Shown: positions 1 to 7,798 of the stretch, in pieces
Position numbering within the stretch: the first letter of the stretch is position 1
Layout of the letters: each line of letters opens with the position of its first letter
Assembly: GCA_013202335.1 (NCBI GenBank)
Contig: JABMQR010000236.1
Location: forward strand, 1 to 12,619
Length of the DNA stretch: 12,619 bases
Direction of reading: 5' to 3'
Origin: Bacteroidota bacterium
Lineage (GTDB): Bacteria; Spirochaetota; Spirochaetia; JABMQR01
Notes under the pieces: model-generated
The model's input: the letters and a program-made list of their open reading frames with translations, nothing else
The model's database searches: none
What the model was told of the DNA's origin: nothing
Made by a program: the position numbers and the translations under genes

Positions 1-2
1 AT

Positions 3-113
3 GTAGTAGAGTGCTTTGATTATCCCGGAAAACAGCTGCAAGCTGGGGAGCTGCTCACAAAACAAGTGGAACTCTATAAGAAATTTAGTATTAATCCTCC
101 TGCCTCGTTATGA
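3..113 (+). CDS. C-terminal tail of an unidentified protein (enters from left edge)
   Basis: Frame 3 is open from the left edge to a TGA at 111-113 and gives 36 residues ending in YKKFSINPPASL, with a soluble, mixed-charge composition that reads like real coding sequence rather than a chance frame. I do not recognise the family from so little. The tail is convergent with the broken response regulator on the other strand and overlaps its last 23 bases. It could also be a chance open frame; the main support is its composition and its stop lying close to the point where the regulator's homology ends. Confidence 0.4.
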   Translation, partial: VVECFDYPGKQLQAGELLTKQVELYKKFSINPPASL

Positions 114-345
114 GTTTCGGGAATGCAGGATCTACCGGATTTTTCTGCATAAACTGAACTGCTTCATATCCATTTTCACAGCTTCCTGAGACTTTATACC
201 CCAAGTCAGCCCAGTTGACTATCTGTAATAATCCTTGTCGAATCTTTTTCTCATCATCTACCAATAATACTGCTATGGGTGAATGGTTGTTTAGTGCTTG
301 TAATGCAGTTGAGTTATGGTTTTGTACAGACTCAAACTTTTCCAT
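91..345 (-). pseudogene. Truncated YesN-type response regulator (receiver domain fragment)
   Basis: This 84-residue frame begins like a two-component response regulator of the YesN/AraC group. After an unusually long leader of about 25 residues it reads AVLLVDDEKKIRQGLLQIVNW, with the acidic pair at D30-D31, then GYEAVQFMQKNPVD up to residue 72. In the family this is followed at once by the strand bearing the phospho-acceptor Asp (a TDIRMP-type motif), the rest of the receiver, and a DNA-binding domain. Here homology stops and a 12-residue unrelated tail (PAFPKLITRQED) leads to a stop. None of the three minus frames restores the missing motif in the remaining 90 bases, so this is not a simple frameshift. 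It starts inside the kinase's last codons (14-bp overlap) with an AGGAG site about 8 bases upstream, so it is the kinase's original partner. The fragment cannot be phosphorylated or bind DNA. Confidence 0.8.
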
Positions 346-3300
346 TATTGCTCTCCTCTGCAGTATTTTGCTGAATGGAAACTTCTGGAAGTGTCAAAAT
401 AACCGTTGTCCCTGCTCCAAGGATACTTTCTACTAAAATTCCAAAAGAATCACCAAAAATTGATTTAATTCTGAGATTTGTATTATGCAGCCCAATACTT
501 TTCATAGCGTTCCGCTCTATTTTGGTTTGCAATTCACTATTTAAAATGGCTAAAGCTGCAGGCTCAATTCCTACCCCGTCATCATGTACCGTAAGACGGA
601 TAACTCGATTCTGTTTGGTTCCGCTGATTCGAATATGCCCGCCCTGTTCTTTTTTACTGATTCCATGATTAATAGCATTTTCAACAATAGGCTGAAGTAA
701 TAGCGGGATGGAAGCACATGGACGTATAGCATCATCAATATCCCAGGTAATGTGCAGCCGTTCTTCATAACGAATTTTTTGTATGGATAGATAGTTTTCC
801 ACAAGTCTCAACTGTTTTTCAATTGATATTTTTGTTTTACTGTCTGCCAGATTGTCCCTGAAGAGATTTGATAGAGCAGTCACAATATGGCTAATTTGAT
901 TTTCTCTGCCCAGTTGTGTGAGTGCTAACCAATTTATGGTATCAAGAGTATTATAAAGAAAATGGGGATTAATTTGACTCTGTAATGAAACAATTTCTGC
1001 TTCTTTTTGCCGAAGCTCAGCCTCTTTCTCTTTGCTATGAGCTGAAAGGGTATCTTCTATCAGTGCCCGAATGCGGCGAGTCATAGTATTGAAACTATTA
1101 GCTAAAGCATGAAGTTCATTTGAGCTGGATGGCGCAATAGTAACATCCTCATCTCCCAAGTTCTTGTGAGCAGTTTTCATAGCATGCTCCAGAGTCTGCA
1201 GTGGTTTTGCAATAGAAAATGAGAGACGGTATATAAAAAAAAGTATACCCGTCAGGGTAAGTGCAAATATTAAAATACTGTTTAGCAGCATACTTGCGGT
1301 AATGGCATCCATTATATCAAGTTCATAACGTGTAATGAGAAGAGCATCATATCCAGTTTGACCTATAATACTAAAATCATTATTTTCTTGGACAATCATA
1401 GTATTATCAATTTTGTTAAATTCAACTCCTTTCTCAAATTCTGTATCAGCGTTGTTTCCTTTAAGAAAATTTTTCCAATATAAATCTAAAAGTTTGTTCC
1501 GAATCGTACTCCATTCGCTTAAAGGTAAAGAGCTTGTCTGATAAATAGGTTTCCCTGAGGATTGAAGCAGAGATATTCCGTTAAGAACATTCTTATCAAG
1601 GTATTGAAACGTATTATTGAAATATTCCACGTCCAGCGCAAATACCAGATATCCGATATGCCCTCCAATTTTTTGACTTTTTTGAAGAATACAAAAAACC
1701 ATATTCCCCATAGGTATGAAAGTAGTTCCTGAGCCCATGACATCTAAGGGAAGGGTTTTAAATTGACCATTAGCTAATTCAATATCTGAGAAATGCTGTA
1801 TGTCCGGTATTGTATCCAGGGATACAGGAGGGAAGGAGATACCGGTAATAGGATTACCGGAACTGTCATATACATATATATAATGTAAATACTTATGCTG
1901 TAAAAACTCATAAGTAATAATATTTTTAATAATCTCTTCCTGTTGGGTGGGAATTGGGTTGTTGGAGTTTTCGCTATTCTGATTTATATCAAGTAAGGCT
2001 TGCTGAAAATCGAAGTTTGTCCAGATACGTTCTGAGGTTTGACGTGCAGCATAATACGTAAGATTCAGGGAGTTAGTTATCTGTGAAAATTCTTCTATTT
2101 TGGAGTTGCGGATTTCTTGTTTGAAAGAAGATAAATATATTGTATAGCTTAGAATTGAAAAAACAATTAAAGGAATAATACTAATAAGCGTGAAGTATTT
2201 AAACAAAATTTGCCTGAAAGATCCAGATAATAAAAAAAATGGACGGTGTTTTTTGTCTGATGGAGACACCCCTTTTAACTTTGGTATGAGCTGCTGTGTT
2301 TCAGTGAATTTATTAGTGTGTTGGACTAGTTGTTGCAAGGGTTGAACAATACGATTTGCCAGCGGGACAGCCAGTGAGATTGCTAAAAAGCTACATAAAG
2401 CCAATGCAAGAACTGTTAACAGTATCAGGGGACGTATTCCCCTGAGTATTGATTTGGTAGATATTATTTTTATAACTCTCCATGCTGTTTTTGTTGAGGG
2501 GTATGAGGTAACTATATATGATTTTTGTTTGTAGCTGATTTCGCTCAGAGATTCCGAGGTGTTGGGATCTACTGTATTTTTGAATAAACTCTCCTGGCTC
2601 AGGGTATCTATAAAGGGTTTGTTTTGAATAGCTATTGTTGAGGTGTCTGTCAGGGAAATACACGATGCATCAGTATCCATATCATTATGAACGGTGAGTA
2701 GGGTATCAGCTAAACGATTTTTATTTATTCCGACTATAAGCTGGCCAACTTCAAGTCGTTCTCCAGAATCATTGGTATCATACATTCGTTTAATCAAATA
2801 AATATAGTTTTCATGAAAATCCTCAGACAGTGATTCAATTTTATCTACCCATATATATTCCTGTTTTTCTTCCTGTAGGTTCAAAGAACTTTGGGATATA
2901 GTGTCAGATCCATTGGAGCTCTCTAAATAGGCATTATAGTTGCCCAATCGGTAATTATGTATATAATCCGCAGTGTGCAGTATAAATTGATATCCCTTTC
3001 CGGATAGATTAATATATTCAATTTCAGGACGCGAACCAAAGAAGTTAAAAAAGATTGTGTCTAATTGTGATTGAAGACGGAGTCTGTTGAGTTCATCATC
3101 AGTGATCCCCGGTGTAGAAAGAATATTAAGGATTAAAGAGCTATTTGAAAGATGTATGGTAGAGCGTTCAATTTCACTTAAAATAAGATCAAGATTATCC
3201 CGGAGTTGTACTGTTGTGAGTAATTGGTTTTCCTGTGCTGTCTCAGTTAATACTCTTGAAATGTAAAAAATATGAGTGATTGCAAATATACAAAGAGGAA

Positions 3301-3352
3301 GTAATATTGAAATTACTCCCTTTATTAATATATTTGATCGAATTGTTTTCAC
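332..3352 (-). CDS. YesM-type sensor histidine kinase with two tandem sensor modules
   Basis: Membrane histidine kinase, 1006 residues, against roughly 550-620 for usual YesM proteins. Module 1: membrane segment 10-31, a long extracytoplasmic region 32-300 of Cache-like character, membrane segment about 307-330 and a HAMP-like stretch. Module 2 repeats the plan: membrane segment about 386-407, extracytoplasmic 408-680, membrane segment about 687-709, HAMP 710-765. Then comes a coiled-coil linker and the His_kinase domain with the phospho-acceptor in QINPHFLYNTLD (H797), an N box QPIVENAINHG (887-897), a G box DDGVGI (924-929) and SIGLHNTNLRI (952-962). All catalytic motifs look intact. The start is GTG with an AGGAG site 8 bases upstream (about 3361-3366). 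It lies 89 bp downstream of the esterase gene and overlaps the regulator start. It probably senses an extracellular sugar and controls transport genes, but its regulator is truncated here. Confidence 0.93.
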   Translation of the reverse strand: MKTIRSNILIKGVISILLPLCIFAITHIFYISRVLTETAQENQLLTTVQLRDNLDLILSEIERSTIHLSNSSLILNILSTPGITDDELNRLRLQSQLDTIFFNFFGSRPEIEYINLSGKGYQFILHTADYIHNYRLGNYNAYLESSNGSDTISQSSLNLQEEKQEYIWVDKIESLSEDFHENYIYLIKRMYDTNDSGERLEVGQLIVGINKNRLADTLLTVHNDMDTDASCISLTDTSTIAIQNKPFIDTLSQESLFKNTVDPNTSESLSEISYKQKSYIVTSYPSTKTAWRVIKIISTKSILRGIRPLILLTVLALALCSFLAISLAVPLANRIVQPLQQLVQHTNKFTETQQLIPKLKGVSPSDKKHRPFFLLSGSFRQILFKYFTLISIIPLIVFSILSYTIYLSSFKQEIRNSKIEEFSQITNSLNLTYYAARQTSERIWTNFDFQQALLDINQNSENSNNPIPTQQEEIIKNIITYEFLQHKYLHYIYVYDSSGNPITGISFPPVSLDTIPDIQHFSDIELANGQFKTLPLDVMGSGTTFIPMGNMVFCILQKSQKIGGHIGYLVFALDVEYFNNTFQYLDKNVLNGISLLQSSGKPIYQTSSLPLSEWSTIRNKLLDLYWKNFLKGNNADTEFEKGVEFNKIDNTMIVQENNDFSIIGQTGYDALLITRYELDIMDAITASMLLNSILIFALTLTGILFFIYRLSFSIAKPLQTLEHAMKTAHKNLGDEDVTIAPSSSNELHALANSFNTMTRRIRALIEDTLSAHSKEKEAELRQKEAEIVSLQSQINPHFLYNTLDTINWLALTQLGRENQISHIVTALSNLFRDNLADSKTKISIEKQLRLVENYLSIQKIRYEERLHITWDIDDAIRPCASIPLLLQPIVENAINHGISKKEQGGHIRISGTKQNRVIRLTVHDDGVGIEPAALAILNSELQTKIERNAMKSIGLHNTNLRIKSIFGDSFGILVESILGAGTTVILTLPEVSIQQNTAEESNNGKV

Positions 3353-3441
3353 AAAAGTATCTCCTGAGACAAATTCTCCTAATAATTACATAAAAATATC
3401 ATAAAACATATCGACCATTTAGTAATATACTCACCTGAACA

Positions 3442-4086
3442 TCAAATCCACTCAAGGCCAATACCCTCTAAAAAAGCTTTCGCAATAACCATATGCCCGG
3501 TAGTATTGGGATGAACCCTGTCGTTGCATAGAGATTGTGTGGGCCAATGTGAAAGGTGGTTTTCAAAAGCAGTCTGCACATCGATATAAACAGCATCGAA
3601 TTCCTGTGCCATTTTCCCAACAACCTTGCTATACATATCTATTCTTTGACGCATTGGATCTGATCTGTTTGTCTCAAGAAAAAAGGGTGACAGTAAAACC
3701 AAACCTTTTAACTGATTTCTGACAGATGTAAGTATGTCTCTGTAGGTCTTCTCAAAAAGTTCAATCGATATATGACCAGGTTTCAGTGGTCCGGAAAATT
3801 GCCGCCAGACATCATTTACCCCGATCATTATCGATAACCAATCAGATTTAAGGGCTATAACATCAGTCTCCCAGCGTTGAGCCAAGTCTAAAATCGTATT
3901 ACCGCTAATTCCTGCATTGAGAATTTCAATTTTCTTTTCCGGTTCCCAAATCGAGAGAAACGCATCCACTAGAGAAACATATCCATTCCCTAACCCTGGT
4001 CCCGAAGTTCCTATTGGTCTTTCTCTTTCGCAATCAGTGATTGAATCACCTATACAAAGCAATCTCTCATTTTTACCTAAAATCAA
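3442..4086 (-). CDS. SGNH/GDSL-family esterase (probable carbohydrate O-deacetylase)
   Basis: A 214-residue SGNH hydrolase. Block I is CIGDSITD with the nucleophile Ser15, block II the Gly/Asn pair in SGNT (G62, N63), block III GVND (N91), and block V DRVHP with the Asp189/His192 pair, so the catalytic set is complete. There is no signal peptide or membrane segment, so it acts in the cytoplasm. Families with this plan remove acetyl groups from sugars (rhamnogalacturonan acetylesterase, sialate O-acetylesterase types) or act as lipases. Its place just downstream of nagA on the same strand favours removal of O-acetyl groups from an imported acetylated sugar, which is inference. The start is TTG with a GAGG site 8-9 bases upstream; a nearby ATG is out of frame. 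Confidence 0.88.
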   Translation of the reverse strand: MILGKNERLLCIGDSITDCERERPIGTSGPGLGNGYVSLVDAFLSIWEPEKKIEILNAGISGNTILDLAQRWETDVIALKSDWLSIMIGVNDVWRQFSGPLKPGHISIELFEKTYRDILTSVRNQLKGLVLLSPFFLETNRSDPMRQRIDMYSKVVGKMAQEFDAVYIDVQTAFENHLSHWPTQSLCNDRVHPNTTGHMVIAKAFLEGIGLEWI

Positions 4087-4154
4087 ATTTATACCTCTTC
4101 ATGTATATATAATAATTTGTATCTCCTATTCAGTGCCGATTTTTTATTCTCAAA

Positions 4155-4173
4155 ATGATGGTTTTTCCATCAT
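4155..4173 (-). terminator. Stem-loop between nagA and the esterase gene (weak terminator or processing hairpin)
   Basis: A perfect 7-bp inverted repeat ATGATGG / CCATCAT encloses a 5-base loop. On the minus strand, which transcribes nagA, it is followed by TTTTG. The short T run makes it at best a partial terminator, so read-through into the esterase and kinase genes is plausible. Confidence 0.35.
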
Positions 4174-4238
4174 CCCGGACAGTGTGAACCAACTCTACTG
4201 ATCAGAAGCCTTGAAATCAGAAATATATAGTATCCTGT

Positions 4239-5414
4239 CTATTCAGAATATTTGATTTCTCCTCCTACCCAGGTTCTTTTTACGTTTAGCTCAGAATCAA
4301 GGTGGAGAAAATCCGCATCAAACCCAACCGCAACATCTCCCTTTCTGCCATAGACCCCCAGAACCTTTGCAGGACTGGTGGATGCCATAGTAAGAGCCTC
4401 TTCAGCAGTTCCAACGCCGAATTTAACAACATTTTTAACGGCCCTGTCCATCGTTAACCCGCTGCCGTAGAGACCTCCGGGGAAATGCGAATTTTCAGTA
4501 CCTCTGGCCGGGCCGCCAGGATAGGAAAATTCAACTTCATCACTGCCGAAACCGGTATGTTTTCCGGGGTGCAGGCCTGCTCCAATGTTAGAGTCAGTAA
4601 TTAAACAGACTTTATCAAGGGCTTTGCAGGTGAGTGCAAGCTTTACGGCAATGGGATCAACATGCTCACCATCCAGAATAAAATCTACAGAGATCTCAGA
4701 ATTTTGCAGAACTACTTCAACAGCACCGCATGGGCGTACGCCGGGGTCTGTCTCTTCTGGTATATAGAACACATCATAGAAGTGGGTTGCATGATTTGCA
4801 CCCAATTCTACAGCCTTTAGAGAATCTGCCACACCAGCCTGCGTGTGGGTTATAAATATCGGTTGATCCATATTGGCCATAATAGCTTCAAGATCAGGAA
4901 TTTCCGGAGATATCGCAAATACCACATTATATGGTCTAAGAGCTTCTTTTATACGAAGAACACGTTCTGGTGTTTTGTCTACCAATGCATCAGGGTTTAT
5001 TGCTCCAGTCAAAGCAAGAAACGGACCTTCACTAAAAAATCCCAAATACTCGGCACCCGGTGCATCGGCCTGTGCTACGTCATGCAAAAACGAAATCTCT
5101 TCATCTGCTGCATGGGGGAGGAGTGTCGGGAGAAACGAGGTGGTTCCAAACTTTGGCAAACTGGCTGAAATATTCTCCAGATCAGCTTTGCCGTTATCTA
5201 CCAGATACTCAAGCAGACCATGTGTGTGGAGGTCGATATATCCTGGAGCAATGATACCGCCTGACAAATCAATTTTTTGTCCGGCATCAAGCTGCAGGAT
5301 TTTATCTGTCGAGTCTAAATGGGTTATCTTGCCATTTTCAACAGCAATTCCTGCATTAGGTATAAATGTACCTTTATGGAAAACCTTTGCATTATAGATA
5401 ATAATATCGGCCAT
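4239..5414 (-). CDS. nagA: N-acetylglucosamine-6-phosphate deacetylase
   Basis: Cytoplasmic metal-dependent amidohydrolase of 391 residues that removes the acetyl group from N-acetylglucosamine 6-phosphate (or a close relative) to give the amine and acetate. Counting from MADIII: the HxH metal motif is DLHTHG (H63, H65), the bridging Glu is in SEGPFL (E129), further metal ligands are in ITHT (H190) and ATHFYDVF (H211), the substrate histidine is in DGEHVDP (H251), and the catalytic Asp is in LITDS (D274). GVRPCGAVEVVL is also typical. The family's usual THLFNAM is replaced by THFYDVF, so the substrate may differ from GlcNAc-6-P (for example another N-acyl hexosamine phosphate). The start at 5414 is chosen because GGGAGG lies 6 bases upstream; an in-frame ATG at 5435 would put that site inside the gene. 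It is transcribed divergently from the ABM/GntR operon. Confidence 0.9.
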   Translation of the reverse strand: MADIIIYNAKVFHKGTFIPNAGIAVENGKITHLDSTDKILQLDAGQKIDLSGGIIAPGYIDLHTHGLLEYLVDNGKADLENISASLPKFGTTSFLPTLLPHAADEEISFLHDVAQADAPGAEYLGFFSEGPFLALTGAINPDALVDKTPERVLRIKEALRPYNVVFAISPEIPDLEAIMANMDQPIFITHTQAGVADSLKAVELGANHATHFYDVFYIPEETDPGVRPCGAVEVVLQNSEISVDFILDGEHVDPIAVKLALTCKALDKVCLITDSNIGAGLHPGKHTGFGSDEVEFSYPGGPARGTENSHFPGGLYGSGLTMDRAVKNVVKFGVGTAEEALTMASTSPAKVLGVYGRKGDVAVGFDADFLHLDSELNVKRTWVGGEIKYSE

Positions 5415-5566
5415 AATGATCCTCCCTGTTATCATAAAAACTAACTTCTAAATAGAATATGTGCAAGTAAAAAATATTTGTTTATAATATTATAACAATA
5501 TGATATTATAAGAGAATAATCTAGTCGGAATTTTTATATAGGATTGCATAAGAATAGGTGAAAACC

Positions 5567-5586
5567 ACTGGAAAAAGTTTTTCAGT
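5567..5586. promoter_or_regulatory. Imperfect palindrome, candidate operator
   Basis: A 20-bp inverted repeat in the nagA/ABM divergent region: ACTG then GAAAAA, one central G, TTTTTC then AGT, symmetric apart from one extra G in the left arm. Arms and size suit binding by a dimeric repressor such as the GntR protein encoded just downstream. No binding specificity can be read from sequence alone. Confidence 0.4.
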
Positions 5587-5591
5587 ATATA

Positions 5592-5612
5592 AAAGTATGC
5601 ATAGTATACTTT
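5592..5612. promoter_or_regulatory. Perfect palindrome AAAGTAT-N7-ATACTTT, candidate GntR operator
   Basis: Two 7-base arms in perfect inversion around 7 bases, 49 bp upstream of the ABM start and containing the small palindrome AGTATACT. HutC-subfamily GntR regulators commonly bind AT-rich dyads of the GT-N-TA-N-AC sort, so this is the best candidate site for autoregulation by the neighbouring GntR protein and for joint control of nagA. The whole 5415-5661 gap is strongly AT-rich, which makes unique -35/-10 boxes hard to assign. Confidence 0.45.
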
Positions 5613-5661
5613 AATATATTTAGAAATTCCCCAGGGTAAAATATTTTGAGAAGAGGTTGTT

Positions 5662-5964
5662 ATGGAAGATCGGCTTAAGGTTCTTGTCTATTTCCAGTCA
5701 GTGAAGGGTAAAGAGTCTGCACTGAGAAACATACTTCTGGAACTTAAGAAGAACAGTATGAAAGAAGAGGGCTGCACAGGCTTTGAGCTTCTTCAGGATG
5801 ATAACAATCCGGATCAATATTCCTTTATTGAGGAGTGGGCGACCAGACAGCACTTTACTGCCCATTTAAACGCTCCCCATCTTGAGGAGTCAAATGAAAA
5901 GCTGGCATTGGTTTTGGCAAAAAAACAGGAAATTGTGGTCTATACCCTTATTACTGATAGGTAG
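5662..5964 (+). CDS. ABM-domain small protein (YgiN-like monooxygenase or mutarotase-like)
   Basis: A 100-residue cytoplasmic protein spanning a single antibiotic-biosynthesis-monooxygenase (ABM) domain, a dimeric ferredoxin-like fold. The signature is visible: EEGCTGFELLQD (35-46), then the aromatic/acidic strand SFIEEWATRQHFTAHLNAPHL (54-74) with H68 and H73 in the usual H-x4-PH arrangement. YgiN relatives act on quinols, but the same fold is used by sugar mutarotases of the RhaM type, and in this sugar-related operon a role on a sugar or keto-sugar intermediate is at least as likely. This is inference. It is the first gene of the plus-strand operon, with an AGAGG site upstream and only 18 bp before the GntR gene. 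Confidence 0.85.
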   Translation: MEDRLKVLVYFQSVKGKESALRNILLELKKNSMKEEGCTGFELLQDDNNPDQYSFIEEWATRQHFTAHLNAPHLEESNEKLALVLAKKQEIVVYTLITDR

Positions 5965-5982
5965 CCGCTGCAGGAGATAATT

Positions 5983-6699
5983 ATGATAGAGATAGCGTAT
6001 CACAAAGTTTACAATGTTCTTCGTGAGAAAATACTTGATAAATCACTGAAGGCGGGTGAAAAAATTCCTCCCGAAAGAATTTTGTGTGAAACCTATGGAG
6101 TGTCCAGGATTACCATTCGGCATGCACTTCAGATGCTTCAGGACCAGGGGTTAGTGGATCGAATGCCGGGAAGAGGCACCTTTGTCCGAGCACCAAAACA
6201 GAAAAAAATGCCCATACTTGATATGGATTATGAGGCATCTCTTACTAAAGCAGCACCGGGTATTGTTCGAAAGCTGATAACCAGCGAAGAAATTTTACCT
6301 CCGGAAGAAATTATGCAGGATTTAGGATTACTCAAGTCCGAACAATGTCTGCTTATTGAGCGTTTAGATATCTTAAACAATGAACCTCTCAGCTATGACA
6401 AAGGATATATTCCAATGAACTTCTCCTCTGGAATTGATGATGATATTATTTGCAGGGTAGAATTTCTGCATTTGTGGGAGAAGCGTGAAAGCCTCTCAAT
6501 ATCGTATGTTCAATCGTCAACTGAGGCAGTAAAAGCCAATCAAATTGATTCAGAACGGTTGGATGTCCCCATTGGGTTTCCAGTCCTTCTCACTACAGAA
6601 ATATTTTATTCAGGTGAAGGGAATGCTCTTGCTGTTTTTATAACCGTCTACCGCGGTGACTTATTTAAATTGATATCAACAATAGAATTTAAACGATAG
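5983..6699 (+). CDS. GntR/HutC-family transcriptional regulator
   Basis: A 238-residue DNA-binding regulator. Residues 5-70 form the winged helix-turn-helix: KILDKSLKAGEKIPPER, then CETYGVSRITIRHALQMLQDQGLV with the recognition helix at about 41-52, and the wing GRGTFVRAP (63-71). Residues 85-235 are a UTRA effector domain of the HutC subfamily, recognisable by LLIERLDILNNEPLSYDKGYIP (123-144) and the closing TVYRGDLFKLIST. UTRA domains usually bind a phosphorylated sugar or acid; NagR/DasR relatives bind amino-sugar phosphates, which fits the divergent nagA. Probably a local repressor acting at the palindromes at 5567-5612. SD is AGGAG 7 bases before ATG; 17 bp separate it from the next gene. 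Confidence 0.93.
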   Translation: MIEIAYHKVYNVLREKILDKSLKAGEKIPPERILCETYGVSRITIRHALQMLQDQGLVDRMPGRGTFVRAPKQKKMPILDMDYEASLTKAAPGIVRKLITSEEILPPEEIMQDLGLLKSEQCLLIERLDILNNEPLSYDKGYIPMNFSSGIDDDIICRVEFLHLWEKRESLSISYVQSSTEAVKANQIDSERLDVPIGFPVLLTTEIFYSGEGNALAVFITVYRGDLFKLISTIEFKR

Positions 6700-6716
6700 G
6701 AATTTCAGGAGGATAT

Positions 6717-7211
6717 ATGCTTCCCAGTGATCACTTTGTGCGGATGTATAATGAATTGTTCAAAATGCTGGCAGATAAAGGGCAGAACAATCTTGAACAG
6801 TACTGGCTTGAAATTTCCTCATTACAGGACTCAATACTTGGCCCATATATAAAGGAGAGAGGACTTCAGGGCATGTATAACTACTGGGATCATATTAGGA
6901 TTGAGGAAAATTGTGAGATGGATCTCCTGGTAACAGAAGATTATTTTGAGTTTAAAATGCACGTTTGCCCCTCGCTCTCAAAGAATCTTGATAATGACGC
7001 GGGACTCTGTAAGCAGTACTGTGAGCATTGTGCCGGTTGGATTAACCCTGTAATCATGAAGAATGGTTTTTACCCGGTATACGACATGATATCACCTACT
7101 GAACCCAGTTGCCATTTCAGAGCATATAAAGATAAAGACCGGGCGGTGGCTTTTGCAGAGACGGCTAAATACCTTTGGGATCCCTATAATAATTTGAACT
7201 TGAAAAAGTAG
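6717..7211 (+). CDS. Cysteine-rich protein of unknown function
   Basis: A 164-residue soluble protein with a perfect AGGAGG site 5 bases before its ATG. I do not recognise the family with confidence. Its N-terminal half is helical and acidic/aromatic (GMYNYWDHIRIEEN around 52-65). Its middle carries a cysteine cluster: C84 in HVCP, then C98, C102 and C105 spaced CX3CX2C, followed by GWINP, and a late C132 in SCHFR. Six cysteines in a cytoplasmic protein of this size suggest a bound metal or Fe-S cluster, or a catalytic thiol; a resemblance to the ATC-hydrolase-like group of small cysteine proteins is only an impression. It sits between the regulator and the YhcH-family gene in one operon, so it probably acts on the same substrate. 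Confidence 0.75.
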   Translation: MLPSDHFVRMYNELFKMLADKGQNNLEQYWLEISSLQDSILGPYIKERGLQGMYNYWDHIRIEENCEMDLLVTEDYFEFKMHVCPSLSKNLDNDAGLCKQYCEHCAGWINPVIMKNGFYPVYDMISPTEPSCHFRAYKDKDRAVAFAETAKYLWDPYNNLNLKK

Positions 7212-7261
7212 TACCATCTATAGAAAGAATATAGATTTTTATAAAAGACTAAGGAGATTGC

Positions 7262-7711
7262 ATGATTATTGATACTATTAATAATATTTCACAATACACG
7301 GAGCTGCATCCTGATTTACCAAAGGTGCTTACACAAATGGCAGCCATCGATCCGCTTACAGCCGATGCAGGTCGTTACAATATTCCCGAATCAGAAGCTT
7401 TTTTTATGATACAAAAATATGAAACAAAGGATGTATCTAAGGGGTTATGGGAAGCACACAGGAAATTTATAGATGTTCAGTATGTAGTTTCCGGGATTGA
7501 GCTTATCGGGTATAAGGAAATTTCAGCGCTTCAGGAAACCGTGAAATATAGTGAAAAATCTGATGCTGCTTTCTTACAGGGAGATGGTGATTTTCTGCTG
7601 ATGGGAGAAGGTATGTGTATGATTCTATACCCGCAGGATGCCCACATGCCCTGTATTAGTGTGAATACATCATGTCCTGTAATTAAAATAGTTGGTAAAC
7701 TTCCAGTATAA
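7262..7711 (+). CDS. YhcH/YjgK/YiaL (DUF386, NanQ/TabA-like) family protein
   Basis: A 149-residue cupin-like protein matching the whole family length. The signature EAHRKFIDVQYVVSGIELIGY is at 64-84 with E64, H66, D71 and Q73, and a later FLLMGEGMCMILYPQDAHMPCI carries H128; these are the conserved metal/active-site positions. Members include NanQ (YhcH), reported to speed anomer interconversion of sialic acid, and TabA/YiaL proteins of sugar operons, so the likely role is an anomerase or related step in catabolism of an acidic or amino sugar. AAGGAG precedes the ATG. It follows the cysteine-rich gene after 50 bp and is the last gene before an internal promoter. Confidence 0.92.
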   Translation: MIIDTINNISQYTELHPDLPKVLTQMAAIDPLTADAGRYNIPESEAFFMIQKYETKDVSKGLWEAHRKFIDVQYVVSGIELIGYKEISALQETVKYSEKSDAAFLQGDGDFLLMGEGMCMILYPQDAHMPCISVNTSCPVIKIVGKLPV

Positions 7712-7763
7712 TCATACAGACGGATATTGTTGAGATTTAACTTTTAAAATTGCCACATTTTAC

Positions 7764-7792
7764 TTGACTGATGAGTATTTGACTACTAGAAT
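7764..7792 (+). promoter_or_regulatory. Internal sigma-70-type promoter before SDR1
   Basis: TTGACT (7764-7769), a 17-base spacer, and TAGAAT (7787-7792): both boxes are one base from consensus at ideal spacing. Transcription would start near 7799, giving a leader of about 45 bases for the SDR/Gfo-Idh/SDR genes. The three oxidoreductases can thus be made separately from the ABM-GntR operon. Confidence 0.65.
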
Positions 7793-7798
7793 CAGTAA

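Noticed and set aside
4873..5397. Long open frame (174 codons) on the plus strand
   Set aside because: It lies wholly antisense to nagA, whose catalytic motifs are complete; its protein has no recognisable features.
5436..5661. Single assigned -35/-10 promoters for nagA and the ABM gene
   Set aside because: The region is so AT-rich that several TATAAT-like boxes occur and none has a convincing -35 partner at proper spacing.
7008..7031. CX3CX2C in the cysteine-rich protein as a radical SAM motif
   Set aside because: The protein is only 164 residues, the motif lies past its middle, and no barrel or GGE-type motif is visible, so only a generic metal site is supported.
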